Shown here one piece after another: positions 33,786-45,866 of a stretch of DNA of 64,000 nucleotides; the first letter of the stretch is position 1; the number at the start of each line of letters is the position of its first letter. The notes beneath the pieces are model-generated. The model searched no databases. It saw nothing but the letters and a program-made list of their open reading frames with translations, and was not told where the DNA came from. The position numbers and the translations under genes were made by a program. The stretch comes from Fragilaria radians (Eukaryota > Bacillariophyta > Fragilariophyceae > Fragilariales > Fragilariaceae): positions 232,716 through 296,715 of the forward strand of contig CAAAJI010000034.1 in NCBI GenBank assembly GCA_900642245.1, read 5' to 3'.

Positions 33786-34850
33786 ATCTTATTGCTTTGT
33801 GGTCTTTGAGAGTTGCCAACACCTTATTAATGATGTGGTTGCTTTTCTCTAATGCCTTGTCTGAGTGCTCACTAATGCAAAGTAAACGTGATTGCGTATT
33901 TCATATATGTCTCTAACCGCGATAGATTCCAGTGTGCTCACCATACTTTTTGATTAGCCTAACATTTCAATGACTTTTATAATTTTCTAATTCCGCTTGT
34001 TACTTCTAGATGAGATACTGATAACCATCAATCATTAGTCTGCAACTCAATATTTTCCACTCTCAGTATTTTTACAATTAAGCTATATCACTTACATAAA
34101 TGCGCCTTTCAATTACCCTCCTTATCAAGCACTACTTAGTCTTCCATTTCCTTTCCTACAAACTTAACCTCTTGTTTTTCATATCTCATGCTGCACAATC
34201 TTAGTATCAGCATTGTTCTCCTCTGTGCTGAAAACGATAATCTTAGTAATAAATCCGTCCTCAACGTCTTCACGAATTATTTGGTACATTACTCTAGTAC
34301 CCACTGCGGAAGGCGCATATTCTGCAAGAACGCCAAATGTTGTTTGAACGCACCGCAATTCAAAATGGTATGGAGATCCCAAGACTCTGTGGTAATTAAT
34401 TGATCAATCTGAACTCTTTGACTACTGTAACCACATACTCAGCCCCACTTCTTGATAAACGGAAAGCAGAACCTAAAAAACGAGGATAAATAGCAGTTAT
34501 ATATCAACATTTAATTTAGCAATGAGGATTGAGTTTCTGGCCTTAAATAGTTGATGATTTTACAAACGTTTGTTGGAGCTCCTCTTTCAATAAATATAGC
34601 AACTTATGAGAGAGAGTTGTCAAATCAACATTCGGTTTTAAGCGCTGAGGTAAAACTTGTGATGTTACAGGTGATAACAAAGATTTGCAAGATCACTGCA
34701 ATCACAGTGAATTGTAAGTAAGCTTTGATTGATTGAATACTCCACAAGCAAGTAGAAAGTAATTCTTTGTTGGATTATGATGATACCCGTAAAGAAGACA
34801 TATCAATTCAGCTCAAGAAGGATTCTAATGGAGAGGTTCTTTAACAAAGG
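33786..34850 (+). repeat. Dispersed repeat copy with an internal insertion
   Basis: 33790-33955 matches 21370-21530 and 34530-34845 matches 21535-21865, in the same order and orientation. In the 21-kb copy these parts are adjacent. Here about 570 bp of extra sequence separates them, containing the broken coding fragment at 34179-34472. Confidence 0.65.
34179..34472 (-). pseudogene. Unrecognised gene fragment carried in the repeat
   Basis: On the minus strand a splice-acceptor-like TTTTTTAG precedes a coding-quality frame (SAFRLSRSGAEYVVTVV, 17 residues) that is thrown out of register at an AATTAATT tandem duplication. It then continues (YHFELRCVQTTFGVLAEYA; later MYQIIREDVEDGF) to a stop at 34179. 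Removing the 4-base duplication in thought would restore one frame of about 95 codons. The composition is unlike the AT-rich surroundings. I do not recognise the family. Confidence 0.5.
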
Positions 34851-34893
34851 ATGATACTTGTATGATTTCTTGACATTGCTTCTTCCGGAATGA

Positions 34894-35240
34894 TTGATGC
34901 CTCCAAATCTGAAGGGAAGATCAAAGATTGAGCAAGGAAATACTTTTAGAATGATCCTTCACAATTTCCATAAATCTTTAGTCAAGCCATCAGTCATCCT
35001 GAGGGGAAATGTAGTTGATACAAAAAGAGGTAGTACAGATTTAAAAGCCACTAACCAATTGGAGATAAAGTTTGGATATCCATGTGCCAAAAGTAAATGG
35101 TTTTAAGAAGAATCAAAGCGGTACATTTCGAGGCAGATTGATGGCATATGGATAAAACTAAGTCCCGGAGATTGATATCAATAGTATTTTTCTAAAGGAT
35201 GTTGATGATTTGATTTCTGAAACCTAATTGTTAACTAATT
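34894..35240 (+). pseudogene. Copia reverse transcriptase remnant
   Basis: About 35085-35230 reads FRGRLMAYG, stop, then VPEIDINSIF, matching the Copia RT N-terminal block FRARLVAxGYxQVPGIDF. The preceding open frame (34894-35106) is Lys/Arg-rich and in a different frame. Stops make it inactive. Confidence 0.6.
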
Positions 35241-36381
35241 TATATACACCCTTGTGATTATGCATGAAGTTCCCATGATCATGACTATCTATATGAAATA
35301 TTCGATGCAGCCATCTTTGTATTCTTCATTTCTTTCACAAACCACTGTTCTGACCTTGTTTATCATTCTTTGCACTCAATTGTGCGCTGAGTGTTAGAAT
35401 ACGGTTAACAATTGTCTCTTTGTATGAATGTTTGGTTAGACGTATCAAAGCATTCTTCATAATCTGAATCACCAAAAGGAAGCGTTCCCAATTTCTATAT
35501 TGTAATTGGCCTTGAAGTCATTTGAAAATATTCATTGCAAAACTCATCGCGCACATATTCTCTGATAGCTTTGATTGAATATGGAGTTAGGCAATTGTCT
35601 TGATAGTATTTTCTTGTTGCTTTATTTTCATTTTCTCACCCTATTCAAGTCTCAAACCATGTGCTTCTCCTGCTTTCCTGTCAACCCAGATATTGAGATC
35701 AATAAGTCACATCTTTTCTTCTATATCTAAGCACCCCGTGTCTGAATTTGTCATTGAGAAGTACTTACTTTTTATCTTTCTTGATTGCTTTGTTGCCACT
35801 TAATTGTCATTTCAAAAACATTTTTTTGTTAACTTCTAATTGACAGAATGCGTGTAGTGTGTGTTGCACTGGTGACATGTGCTCAATAACTGCTAATTCT
35901 TTTTTCGCATCTTTTCATTTACATGGCCTTTTGCCATTGAACGAAATATGTCGGTCTCCTAAATACACTCAGGTAACTATTAGAACTACTAAGTCTTGAT
36001 TTTTTTTTTCTCGCTTCTTTTTGTTTTTAGTCTTTGGAAGGTACTCTGTGTGTGAACTTTCCCCCTGATTCATACTATGCATAGGACTGAACCTTCCTCA
36101 ATATTTTGCTGTTTTTGAGATTTCAGTTTATAGCGTCTGGATTTTATCCCATTGGTAAAGAAAAATGTACTTTTTTCTTTAAGTCACATTGCTTAGTGTT
36201 TTCCATTACATTGTTGAACACAGAAATCAAATGACAAACAAAAGCAGGATTTTCAATTCTTCTACAAAGATCCCTTTAACTTCCACGGAAACCGCAACTA
36301 AATGTAACAAAGATGGAGTCTGAAGACAATATGAAGAGTTCAATTCTACTGAATTTTATGGCTTTTAAAAGATGTGTTTGA
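35241..36381. other. Intergenic, no gene seen
   Basis: AT-rich with poly-T runs. Short frames only. The right-hand end is the 3' flank of the Sec14-like gene. Confidence 0.4.
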
Positions 36382-37896
36382 TTAGTACACACAGAACACC
36401 ACAAGAAACCTTTCAGATGTGAATCTTCCACCATTTGAATCAGCTGTGATTTTGAGAGAACAAGGTCCCTTGATGTTTTCTTTGGTTATAACCGTTTGAG
36501 TTGGCTTGTCGGAAGGCTCATCCCCACCACTGTGCTTCGCCTCAATATTCTCGACATACACTTTTTTGCTATCATCTTTGACAGTCCATTTCGCTCCAGC
36601 TTTAGAGCGGGTCCAGATACTGACTTCAACTTCTTCACCAGGAGCTATATCAACCTTGTGAGTTCCACTTCCACTTTAAGTAGTAATGTCATGTAGTTTA
36701 TGTTAGTAAAATTGAAAGGACTCTCTGGTCGTTCGAATTATCAGTTAACTTACCGAACGTACATACAATGTGTGAACAAGCGCTTCATATTTCCTGGAGA
36801 AGCGGCATCCAGAGTTGAAATGGTCGAAGGTCCTGTACCACCGTAATCAGAAGGAAGTTGATCAACATCACAGATTTCCAATAATTTCTTCTCCCATTTA
36901 GTTCGGTTTGAAAAAACAGATACTTTGGCAGCTGTCCTGGCATCAATATATCCCTTGATGATGCTCCAAGATGCAGAGAAAAAGCTGGGTGCATTTATGA
37001 TAATCATCTGGGCCATTGTTTCAGGGAAGCACAATGAATCAATGAATGCTTGCTCCTTGATGATTGCTAAAGTCCTGGAACCTAGTTGAGAAATCGACAA
37101 ATTTGCGAGATCTAGGACACAAACAGCTTCGAATCGATTGAAATCAGGTTCTTTGGCTTTCTGCGATCGAAGTCTTTCGCCAAAATCGTGCACCATGAAA
37201 AACCAATGAAATTTAATAATTCCATCCAGTGTTGTAATACAGTCGACTGCATCAACATTTAACACACCAGGTTTTGAAAAGAACAAGGGTATGCCTCTCT
37301 TGTCATAACCAGAGTAGAGTTGAGGGAATTGTGACATGTAAAGTGCCATGTCGCAGCCTAGAGCTTGCGTTGGATCTTTAAAAAAATCGGATCCCTTTGG
37401 ATCCTTGCGACATTCAGTAGCTTCTTCTACCATCTTGATAACATCTTCGTAAACATACTTCCGGGCGCGAAGCCATCGAGTAAGGCACCAAACTTCACCC
37501 TCCTCTTCTCCAAAATGATAAATCGTGGACTTGAACTCTGAGTCTCTGTTTTCGATCTCATTTTTGAATTTATTCTGAAAAATTTAGATTGTGAGTGAAA
37601 GAAGAAGATCCTGGCTTTCATTGAAGCGATAACTATCCTTGCGAGGATACCGAGGAGGAATATCACGTTTTCCACTCTCCGCCTGAATCAGTATTCAATC
37701 ATTGCTTAAAATCACATGTCGCCGAGGCATGCTAACAAATTTAGTGACTTACGTAACATTCCACCTGCTCTGGAGTCAAATGTCCTGCGCGGCCCCAGAG
37801 CATTGGATCGTCTTTCACAGCAGCGGCACCATTTTTACCTTCCGCTGGGCCTGTGATTCCCAGAAGCATATCATCATCCCAATGTTCAGCCACCAT
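36382..37896 (-). CDS. Sec14-like CRAL-TRIO protein with C-terminal GOLD-like domain
   Basis: Three exons (37896-37753, 37574-36754, 36673-36382; introns 178 and 80 bp, GT-AG) encode 418 residues. Exon 1 ends GHLTPEQVECY and joins NKFKNEIENRD in phase, giving the CRAL-TRIO N-terminal helical region (CLTRWLRARKYVYEDVIKMV). The lipid-binding lobe covers about residues 115-300, with LYSGYDKRGIPLFF, AVCVLDLANLSISQLG and IIINAPSFFSASWSIIKGYI. The last ~95 residues (HKVDIAPGEEVEVSIWTRSK and on) look like a beta-rich GOLD domain, as in SEC14L/patellin proteins. Such proteins move or present phosphoinositides and other lipids between membranes. The ATG at 37896 is the first in frame and needs no further exon. 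Ligand not predictable. Confidence 0.88.
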
Positions 37897-38204
37897 GTCT
37901 TATGCGCGCTTCTTGAATGATAGAAAACTTTGTGCTTCTTACGTAAAGTCTGATGATTCAAAAAATGAACCAAATTGGCAAATGACGGTTTGATGGAATC
38001 TACGTCGTTACTTTAGTTTCGTAGAGGGACTACCTTGGGTAGTTTGCTTAATCGCAGTACAGTGCAACGAATATGCTCGGTATGTCGAAGAAATGGAAGA
38101 TGGATGACCGGAGCAGATAGATTCGGCAGTTAGAACACGAGTCATTCCCATTCCATTTTACCTCCATCCCTAAGTATGTTGCTGGAAACATGTTTAGTAT
38201 CTGT
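37897..38204. other. Intergenic, Sec14 promoter side
   Basis: No gene seen. Ends where the long direct repeat starts. Confidence 0.4.
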
Positions 38205-40088
38205 GATATGAAACCACTCATTCCCTTAAAAGAAAAATGGCATGCCCGCATTAACTCCAAAGATCATGAGCCTTAATTTACATGCTTCCTAATACACTAC
38301 AGCCTGTACCTTGAATCTCATTGTTTCCTTCTCTTCAGAATCTGCAATACTGTTCCGTTACGGCTGAATTTCTTCAAAGGAGGAAAGACTAGAGAGATAA
38401 TACCAATGTGAAAGGGTTTTTCACTCGAATCAAGCCATGTCGTTGCCTGGATTGAAAAACCATTCATAAAAAAATCAAAGTTCGAAATAACCTCTAAATG
38501 AAAAAACCTAGTTAGTCAGCCTCCACCCGTCATTGCAAGTTGACTTGTAGCTAATGTTCTGTAATTCAGTACGAGATACCTTCACATCGATTTCGATATG
38601 GATATTCCAAACCTATTTTCAAGTTAGCTTCCTCGGAAGAAATACTGATACGAATACCCATAAGATGAAATCTAATTGTCTTGATCTTTCGAAATGCCAC
38701 TTCTCATGTATTAATGATGCTCAATATTAGCTTTGAGAGTCAATTGCTCACAGACACAATTCTTTATGGCCCAATTGTGAGCAAGGTCATAGTAAAGTAG
38801 AAAGACACGCAAGCTCCTCAAAGCTTTGATTGACGCTTTATTTCATCAGCTCACAATAGTTGTACAACCGCTATCCATATGCTTTCACATGCATGTTTTT
38901 AGAAGCTTTTAAGAAGAAAATTAGAGAAACTATAAAGAATAATCTAAATTTTTTGTCATATCGTTTGAGCACGATAGAGTAGAACATATATTTATCTTTC
39001 AAAAAAATTCAAAAAAACTTAATGTTTAACCCTAATGAGATTTCAGTGATCACCAAGATGTTTTCTCATGCCTTTCCAGCTTTTTTGTCCTCATTTACTG
39101 CCTAAATTATCATACCTACTTTTTCATCAAGGAAAATCAATGATTTCCCTCATTAAAGGAATCTTGAAAAATTCTGAAATTTCAGATTTATAGATCATAA
39201 CATTTATAGACTTAAATTAAATGAATATCTTGGGATTAGCTCATTTAGTGCGTCAAATGCAATAATGTTAGAAAGTAAATATTAATTGCCATGACTTTTA
39301 CATTTGAGAGGAAGGCTACATGGATAATATGGTTCCTGCATTACCATAATACTTTGTTTATGAATAGAAATCCGAAATGTCACTTGCGTAAACGAATTGC
39401 GATATTCAAAAATTAATCTACCCAACTATATCTTTAATTTCTTTTTTGCGATGTAAATTAAAAACACTTCTCGTTATAGTGCTAGTTGAAAACAATATCC
39501 AATACAAAGTACGGTGATCACTTCCAAAGGGTCAACATGTAAAATTTATAGAATGTAAATGGTAGCGAGAAGAATATTGGATGGTCTTTCTACTAGGTTG
39601 AAATCCAGATGCTTTGTAAGAGACTTATTTAATCAAAAGATAGATTTGTAGGCGTCAAGCAACAAATAATGACACCTGATCTTTTGTAAGTTCCAAATGA
39701 AAGACATGCACCTAGTTGAAACTGTAACTTGGATTACCTTGAATACTCTTGTTGCTTATCAATTTGTCAATTTCCTCTTCAATGGCAAGGTGATCCAAGC
39801 AGTATAGTGATATTCATTGACATTTCCAGGATACTAATCATGATTTTTGTTGTAACATCTTCCAAGACATTGTACATATATTCGCTCAACTTCAGCGGTG
39901 CTATTATGTCTCAATCATTCAAGTGAAAATGGAGTGTGGGAACACCACAAAATGAATTCATCAAACACATGCTTATGCAACTATCTAGAACTCTGGGGAG
40001 TCTATGCGCTAACCAATGCAAACGCATTGATAATCACTCTATACCTCGACCACCTGGCAGGTTGGTTGAAACAAGTATTCCTCTTTCC
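38205..40088 (+). repeat. 1.85 kb direct repeat, copy 1
   Basis: Nearly collinear with 41084-42920: both open GATATGAAACCACTCATTCC and continue through GCGGTGCTATTATGTC to TTGAAACxAGTATTCCTCTT. Small indels (for example about 70 bases near 39115-39185 absent from copy 2) separate them. No transposase, LTR structure or long open frame is visible on either strand. This copy ends at a 20-base gap. Confidence 0.85.
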
Positions 40089-40108
40089 NNNNNNNNNNNN
40101 NNNNNNNN
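40089..40108. other. Assembly gap (20 N)
   Basis: Short N run exactly where copy 1 of the direct repeat ends, so the true join may differ. Confidence 1.
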
Positions 40109-41083
40109 CATTTCCAGGAGTAATTATGACAAAGGTTTTATGGTTGCTTTATAAGATGTATTCTTTACTTGTTTGACAGTTTAAAAAATGAGACAAATGA
40201 AGGATTAATACAAAAGAATCATCCTAAAGATACAACAATGATCTATGTGATTAATGCCTTTTAATCCAGTTATAATTAGACTTAAGATTAAGAAGCTTAA
40301 AAGACCTGTTTCCTCAATTTAAAAGAATATTGTTATTTATTTTTTCATGGTTTTGAAGGAATTTCATATATTTGCGGATTAATATTGCAATTAGATCTAT
40401 CAAAAATTCAGTAGCATTTTGAATGAAAGTTGCATTAAATATTCTACAGTTTACAACCGAAAGTCTCGACAACATTCTAGTTTATAATTCTGGATGAAAG
40501 TAGGATGGAGTTATTATTTTACTACCATATATTTAAATTAGATACCGTTTGAATTAGCTATATCCGTATTGATTTTAGTTGCTCACTCTGTAAACTGTAA
40601 ACTCTGTACTTGTACTCGATCACTTTCTCGAGTATTACTCCACAAAACGCACAAGGGTTAAGGGGTAGCACCAACCAGATCAGATGTTAAGCTTTTTTAT
40701 TAGTAGGATGAAGAATATCAATATACTTGTCATGACAGGTTCAATACATTTTATGAATGACCGGATTGTTATAGTGGTGACCCAGTTGGCTTTTACCCAA
40801 TTTAGGTACAAATGCATGTGACATTCGAGAGTCCAAGTAGTTGGTGCTTGCTTTGCCCCGCAGAGTTAACTATTTTAAAAAAGAGAATGTATCCTTGAAT
40901 TTTTACATTTCCAGCAAATGTAGGATGTAATTATTATGATACTACCCAATTTTTAAATCAGGTACCGTTTGAATCTTGTACTCGTACTCGCTCACTTTCT
41001 CGAGTATTACTGTATTAACATAACGCACAAGGGTTAAAGGGTAGCACTGGCCAGTTCGGATGTGAAACTTTTTTAGTAGTGTA
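40109..41083. repeat. Spacer between the long repeats, with its own ~170-200-bp repeat
   Basis: 40500-40707 and 40920-41083 share GTAGGATGxAxTTATTAT, GATACCGTTTGAAT/GGTACCGTTTGAAT, CACTTTCTCGAGTATTACT and CGCACAAGGGTTAA. The second unit abuts copy 2 of the 1.85 kb repeat. No gene seen. Confidence 0.65.
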
Positions 41084-42920
41084 GATATGAAACCACTCAT
41101 TCCCTTAAAAGAAAAATGGCATGCCCGCATTAACTCCAAGGAGCATGAGCCTTAATTTACGTGCTTCCTAATACACTACAGCTTGTAGCTTGAATCTCAT
41201 TATTTCCTACTCTTCAGAATCTGCAATACTATTCTGTTACGGCTGAGTTTCTTCAAAGGAGGAAAGGCTAGAGAGATAATATCAATGTTAAAGGGTGTTT
41301 CACTCGCATATACCAATCACTTAACAATCAAGCCATGCCGTTGCTTGAATTGAAAACACCCTTTCATAAAAAATCAAAGTTCGAAATAAACCTCTAAATG
41401 AAAAAAGCCATGTTAGTCAGTCTCCACCCGTCATTGCAAGTTGTGTTGTAGCTAATGTTCTGTAATTCAATAGGACGTACCTTCACATCGATTTCGATAT
41501 GGATATTCAAAACTTATCTTCAAGTTAGCTTCCTCGGAAGAAATACTGATACGAATACCCATAAGATGAAATCTAATTGTCTTGATCTTTCGAAATGCCA
41601 CTTCTCATGTATAGATGATGCTCAATATTAGCTTTGAGAGTCAATTGCTCACAGACACAATTCTGTATGGCCCAATTGTGAGCAAGGTCATAGTAAAGTA
41701 GAAAGACACGCAAGCTCCTCAAAGCTTTGATTGACGCTTTATTTCATCAGCTCACAATAGTTGTACAACCGCTATCCATATGCTTTCACATGCATGTTTT
41801 TAGAAGCTTTTAAGAAGAAAATTAGAGAAACTATAAAGAATAATCTAAATTTTTTGTCATATCGTTTGAGCACGATAGAGTAGAACATATATTCATCTTT
41901 CAAACAAATTCAAAAAAACTTAATATTTAAATGAGATTTCAGTGATCACCAAGATGTTTTCTCATGCCTTTCCAGCTTTTTGTCCTCATTTACTGCCTAA
42001 ATTATCATACCTACTCAGATTTATAGATCATAACATTTATAAACTTAAATTAAATGAATATCTTTGGATTAGCTCGTGTAGTGTGTCAAATGCAATAATA
42101 TTAGAAAGAAAATATTAATTGCCATGACTTTTTCATTTGAGAGGAAGGCTACATGGATGATATGGTTCCTGCATTACCATAATACTTTGTTTATGAATAG
42201 AAATCCGAAATGTCACTGGCATAAATGAATTGCGATATTCGAAAATTAATCTACCCAACTATATATTTAATTTCTTTTTTGCGATATAAATTAAAAAAAA
42301 TTCTCGTTATACTGCTAGATGAAAACAATATCCAATACAAAGTACAGTGATCACTTCCAAAGGGTCAACATGTAAAATTTATAGAATGTAAATGGTATCT
42401 AGAAGAATATTGGATGGGCTTTCTACTAGGTTGAAACCCAGATGCTTTGTAGGAGACTTATTTAATCAAAAGATGGATTTGTAGGCGTCAAGCAACAAAT
42501 AATGACACCTGATCTTTTTGTAAGTTCCAAATGAAAGACATGCACCTAGTTGAAACTGTAACTTGGATTACCTTGAATACTCTTGTTGCTTATCAATTTG
42601 TCAATTTCCTCTTCAATGGCAAGGTGATCCAAGCAGTATAATGAGATTCCTTGACATTTCCAGGATACTAATAATGATTTTTGTTGTAACATCTTCCAAG
42701 ATATTGTACATACATTCGCTCAACTTCAGCGGTGCTATTATGTCCCAATCATTCAAGTGAATATGGAGTGTGGGAACACCACAACATGAATTCATCAAAC
42801 ACATGCTTATGCATCTATCTAGAACTCTGGGAGTCTATGCGCTAACCAATGCAAACGCATTGATAATGACTCTACACCTCGACCACTTGGCATGTTGGTT
42901 GAAACGAGTATTCCTCTTGC
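41084..42920 (+). repeat. 1.85 kb direct repeat, copy 2
   Basis: Second copy, offset 2,879 bp at its start from copy 1. It continues past the end of copy 1 into TTGGGGCACCAAAGAGC, which cannot be compared because of the gap in copy 1. Confidence 0.85.
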
Positions 42921-43394
42921 ATTTGGGGCACCAAAGAGCATAGTCAAACTCCATAATCACCTACTGCACATCATGACGTATTCTGTAACAGTCCCAAGAT
43001 CACGAAAAGAAAGGAATTTTTTTCACGCATTTCTGTTTAAAGTTGCACAGACAACCACACTAGGGAACCAAACATCTGAACTGTTTTTTGTCCACCGCGA
43101 TCCTTCCCCTTCAACAAGTTGAGGAACGTAACAAATTCCTACGATTTCTACGTATAATCTAATCCCATCGTCTTGGAGAAATAGATATCAATTACTTTTT
43201 GTTTGGTAAGTTTCGTGATGGATGTTGTATCAAGTTACCGTGGAAGTCTACTTCATCGAAAGACATCATCAACATGTTGAATAATAGTTGTTGTTTACAT
43301 GTTTTGTTTAGATGTTGCTTTAGATGTATCTCAATTAGTCCTGAACCACCTCATGATATCCATTAATTGTCTAACTCTTGAATATTAAGATACC
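42921..43394. other. Upstream region of the small plastid-targeted protein
   Basis: AT-rich; presumably promoter and 5' UTR. No specific site named. Confidence 0.4.
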
Positions 43395-43802
43395 ATGTCG
43401 AAGTTCACCTATCTCCTTCTCTCTTTGTACGTCCTTGCTGCGTCGGCCTTCACGATGCCAACTGCCACCAGCAAGTTAAGTGTTGCCAATCCAACCTTCG
43501 TCCCTACCTCGGCGTTGTACGCTGAGTCCGAAGATATGTATTGGGAAGGAGAATATCCTCCTTCCAAGGTTTTGGGACCTATCATGTCCAAGATGCCTTC
43601 GGGATTGTTGGGTGTACTGTCCCTTGTCTTTTTGGGCATGTGTGGGTATTCCCTTGTACAGTCCACTGCCTTGGTACAGGAACCAGGTGCGCTTGCCAAT
43701 GGTGCTTGGGTCAAGTGGCAATACATCCTCATGGGCTTGGGTGGACCCATGTCATGGGGCCTTCATGTCGCTTGCTGGATTCAACGCAGAAATGGAATGT
43801 AA
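43395..43802 (+). CDS. Small plastid-targeted membrane protein, function unknown
   Basis: Single exon, 135 residues. The N-terminus is a signal peptide (LLLSLYVLAASAF) with the ASAF motif in which Phe follows the cleavage site, then a Ser/Thr-rich transit-like segment. That bipartite signal directs proteins into complex plastids of diatoms. The mature part has two hydrophobic segments (about 68-90 and 108-128), suggesting a thylakoid or envelope protein. The codon use is visibly richer in C-ending codons and GC than the neighbouring genes, as expected for a highly expressed gene. I do not recognise the family; a small photosystem- or antenna-associated subunit is only a guess. Confidence 0.8.
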   Translation: MSKFTYLLLSLYVLAASAFTMPTATSKLSVANPTFVPTSALYAESEDMYWEGEYPPSKVLGPIMSKMPSGLLGVLSLVFLGMCGYSLVQSTALVQEPGALANGAWVKWQYILMGLGGPMSWGLHVACWIQRRNGM

Positions 43803-44147
43803 GAAAATAGAGTCTCTCAAGTATCTGATTTTCCGAAGCGAAACATTTGAAATGGTAGCGTAGTAGAAGCTAGATGAAAGACGAATTGTTTCTTGAAATT
43901 AATCGGCTAATTTACGTAATGATTCCTCTTACAAAGCAGAGTAATACAAGATATGCTTACTCCTCGTCTATCTTTCTTTGGACTTGGAGCATCAATCAAA
44001 TTGTTGTTTTGTCACATTTTCTTTATTTACTCCGTCTGTAGGCGAAATTTAAGATCTGTCATTACTTAGTGATAGGTAGACTTGGAAATTATCATTATCA
44101 CTAATTATAACGTTTACACAATTGATACTAACAACTAGGGGCGTTCA
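43803..44147. other. Convergent intergenic region, no gene seen
   Basis: Lies between the 3' ends of two convergent genes. AT-rich, likely both 3' UTRs. Confidence 0.4.
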
Positions 44148-45866
44148 TTACTGGATCATTCGGACAATATTCACTTGCCGAAGTTGGGGAACTCTTGGAG
44201 CTTTCTTCTTAACAGGCATAGAGGTTACGGGTTCATCTTGGCCATCATTTTCCATTTCAGCTTTGTGCATCAAGCAGAATCGTTTTTCGTGACACCCGTA
44301 AGCATGAGGAGTAAGTTGGATCACGTAATTTAGAGGGATTGAAACGTAGGGGGCATCTTTTCGGTCTAAGCCCATGAAGTAAGCATAGAGAATGCGAAGA
44401 ATACCCTGATGTCCGATAATCAATACGGGCTCACGAGTTCGTTCCATTTCCTGTGCCAAGGGTTCCAAACGCAAAGTGACATCCATGTAGGATTCTCCTG
44501 TATGTTCAAAACACAAAGATTTCAAAATTTAGATTTGGCCATACAACAAAAAATAAAACTCTGACATGGACTCACCTCGAGGATACCTGTATGCAAGCTT
44601 GTCGTCCTGACGACGTTGAAACTCATCTGGGAAAAGGGCTTCGATTTCTTTGTATGTTAAGCCATCGCAAACTCCAGCATAGAGCTCATCCAGATTTCGT
44701 CGTGCCATTGGACGGAACTGAAGCCATTCCAAAGAATCACCATTGTCCCATACATGAGTCAGCATATTATGCTCAATGAACTGAGCTGTTTCCTTGGTAC
44801 GACGAAGTGTACTAGTCCATAAACGACAAGGACGCTCTGGACGATCATGGCGTTCATTCGATGATTCAGCCTCCGACTTCACTTCTCCTTCGGAAGTATT
44901 CAAATGAGCGTCCATTTCGTCATCCGTAACTTTTGCGATATATTCTTTCGCAAATTCTGCAAGGCGCTTTGCATACTTGATACCATTGGCACTTAACCCA
45001 GAATCACCGCCGATTTTACCCAAAACGTTGTATTCCGACTGACCATGACGAGTGAGGAAAAAGGTTCTTGGTAAAGTGTGTAAATTCATCACAAAATGCA
45101 CAACTTTGAGTGGGAGGTAACCGCGAATGTTGGCCACAATAAATTGGCGTGAGTTGATGATCTTGACATGTGGTCCATCCGATTCATCGACTGGTTCATA
45201 GACAGACATATAGTTTTTACGTCGCTGGTGAAAGTCACGAATGGCATCATCAGGATCTACGTCCCGATAATCAGGCGTTGCAAGTTTAACTTTTCGAATA
45301 TTCTCTTCCAAAAGTTCCTGAGAATCGCAAATACTTTCCACAAACATTTTCTTACAATAGATTCCTGCTTGACGTAAAGTTGCCACTACATGTCTTCTGC
45401 GATCTTTGGTAGAGTTGGTTGCATCGAGAGCAGCAACTCGAACGCCATCCTGTTGTAAGTACTCCACCATATCTGCAATAGCTGCATCGCAAGCTACAAG
45501 ACGAGCAGCCATAGCGCTCTTGTTCTCCGGGTCATAAAAATCAGCAGAAAGTTGCGTTCCACACAGTTGCCGACGGTAATCCCCCACATTGAAAATTTGA
45601 GAAGGAATATCATGGAAGAAACTCAAAAATCGACAGATGCGCTTGGCAATATGAGTCTTTCCAGTCGCAGGGAGACCAACCATAATTATTACAAGTTTGT
45701 CAGTCGCTGTGGAGCCAATCACTTCCAATGGTGTGGCATTTTCCCCTTCCGTTAGTTTGTGAGGCATGGGATTGTAAGTCTCAGCACTATCTAAATGCGG
45801 CAAAGGAGGAACATCCTCTTCTCCTTGATTTGATAAGATTGGTTCTTCCATTGCGTCTTGAAGCAT
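44148..45866 (-). CDS. 6-phosphofructo-2-kinase / fructose-2,6-bisphosphatase
   Basis: Two exons (45866-44576 and 44497-44148; 78-bp GT-AG intron) give 546 residues from ATG 45866. The N-terminal kinase has the P-loop GLPATGKTHIAKRICRFLSF, FNVGDYRRQ and ALDATNSTKDRRRHV. The C-terminal histidine-phosphatase domain has FFLTRHGQSEYNVLGKIGGD (phosphohistidine motif RHG), LDELYAGVCDG and VLIIGHQGILRILYAYFMG. Both active sites look intact, so it should make and break fructose-2,6-bisphosphate, the regulator of glycolysis versus gluconeogenesis, in the cytosol. An acidic/Gly/Ser insert follows the RHG block. The frame stays open upstream of 45866 to a possible splice acceptor near 45950, so a further 5' exon is possible. 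Confidence 0.93.

Noticed and set aside
43409..43863. Alternative frames over the small plastid protein
   Set aside because: They lack the signal peptide and arise from the GC-richer codon use of the real gene.
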